A stretch of 5,718 bases of DNA from Clostridia bacterium (lineage in GTDB: Bacteria > Bacillota > Clostridia > Christensenellales > Aristaeellaceae). Under the pieces are notes generated by a model. The model did no database searches. It was not told the DNA's origin and saw only the letters and a list, made by a program, of their open reading frames with translations. Below, one piece after another: positions 5,237 to 5,718 of the stretch. Position numbers and translations under genes: made by a program. Where the stretch lies: NCBI GenBank assembly GCA_017537105.1, contig JAFWBZ010000168.1:1-5718 (forward strand). Reading direction: 5' to 3'. Within the stretch, counting starts at the first letter, position 1. Each line of letters starts with the position of its first letter.

Positions 5237-5718
5237 TTACTGGCCGCTTCCGCCGATAAACCCAGCGTGTGCGGGATTATCATGGGAAGCCATGCGTTTC
5301 GGCGTCATGTAATCCTCGCCGTAGTTCGACACCAGCACCGCATGCCAATCTTTTGTGACCATCAGCATGGCATCCTCAAAGGAAACGCGGATGTACTCCC
5401 GCATGGTATACGCAGGAAGAATCAGCCGCATCCCGTTGTACTGGTCGTTGGAACGGTGAATCAGGCTGCGCCTGCCGGGAAAGGCGTGTTTGCCCCACGC
5501 ATTCATCATCCGCGCCTTCAGGCGGACCGGAAACGGCCTGCCCATGGCGTAGCCGAGGTACATCAACGCCGCCTTCACGCCCTTCTGCACGCCGGCCTTC
5601 CGGGACACGGCCATGCTCTCCGGCGTCTTGGTGAAGGCAAGGAAGAACGCGCAGCCCAGCAGCTTCAGCTTCCGGGCAACGCGATTTTCCGAGATGTTGT
5701 CGTAGATAAACAGGTCGA
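5237..5718 (-). CDS. LicD-family phosphotransferase, C-terminal part (5' end beyond window)
   Basis: The last 159 codons of a larger gene are visible, ending in TAA 5239-5237; the start lies beyond the right edge. The first visible residues, DLFIYDN, match the [V/I]D[I/L]F.YD signature of the LicD family, and the end, NYGEDYMTPKR, matches its C-terminal YGDYMTP motif. LicD proteins belong to the nucleotidyltransferase superfamily and attach phosphocholine or other phosphodiester-linked groups to teichoic acids, lipopolysaccharide or capsule. The catalytic N-terminal part is not in view, so activity and donor cannot be judged. Translation of the frame is continuous from the edge, so the internal ATG at 5614 is not the start. 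Twelve bases separate the gene from prmA, and its stop codon lies in the prmA ribosome binding site, so at least part of the prmA cluster is probably transcribed with it. Confidence 0.75.
   Translation of the reverse strand, partial: DLFIYDNISENRVARKLKLLGCAFFLAFTKTPESMAVSRKAGVQKGVKAALMYLGYAMGRPFPVRLKARMMNAWGKHAFPGRRSLIHRSNDQYNGMRLILPAYTMREYIRVSFEDAMLMVTKDWHAVLVSNYGEDYMTPKRMASHDNPAHAGFIGGSGQ

Overview
This window most likely comes from a GC-rich member of the Bacillota, class Clostridia. The main reason is gene order: prmA, rsmE, mtaB, a HIT-family hydrolase gene and rpsU follow one another on the minus strand, an order typical of Bacillota genomes. Lysine/arginine-rich S21 and strong GGAGG-type ribosome binding sites agree with this. 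The protein-coding parts are strongly GC-rich; the non-coding part around 714-1090 is visibly less so. The genus cannot be named from the sequence.

All supported genes read on the minus strand, so the biological order runs from high to low coordinates. At the right edge (5237-5718) is the C-terminal part of a LicD-family protein, which modifies cell-surface polymers. After 12 bases comes prmA (ribosomal protein L11 methyltransferase), then rsmE (16S rRNA m3U1498 methyltransferase), a small MazG-type nucleotide pyrophosphohydrolase, and mtaB (tRNA ms2t6A37 methylthiotransferase). These are packed like one transcription unit: gaps are 2-12 bases, and in two junctions the stop codon lies inside the next gene's Shine-Dalgarno sequence. 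A 71-base gap rich in GCGC separates mtaB from a HINT-type HIT hydrolase. A further 233-base gap holds a near-consensus sigma-A promoter for rpsU (S21), which ends in a clean intrinsic terminator at 1051-1081.

Beyond that terminator, a new unit begins: an incomplete class I SAM-dependent methyltransferase of TRM11/UPF0020 type that runs off the left edge. Its upstream region (714-1050) contains a plausible promoter followed at once by a long imperfect inverted repeat able to fold into a roughly 108-nt structured RNA. This is the most interesting unexplained element in the window.

Functionally, the core is a translation and RNA-modification cluster: L11 methylation, 16S rRNA methylation, tRNA hypermodification, a small-subunit protein, and a probable further RNA methyltransferase. 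The pyrophosphohydrolase and the HIT hydrolase look like nucleotide housekeeping enzymes carried along. LicD stands where Bacillota commonly have dnaJ. No mobile element, CRISPR array, tRNA or rRNA gene was found.
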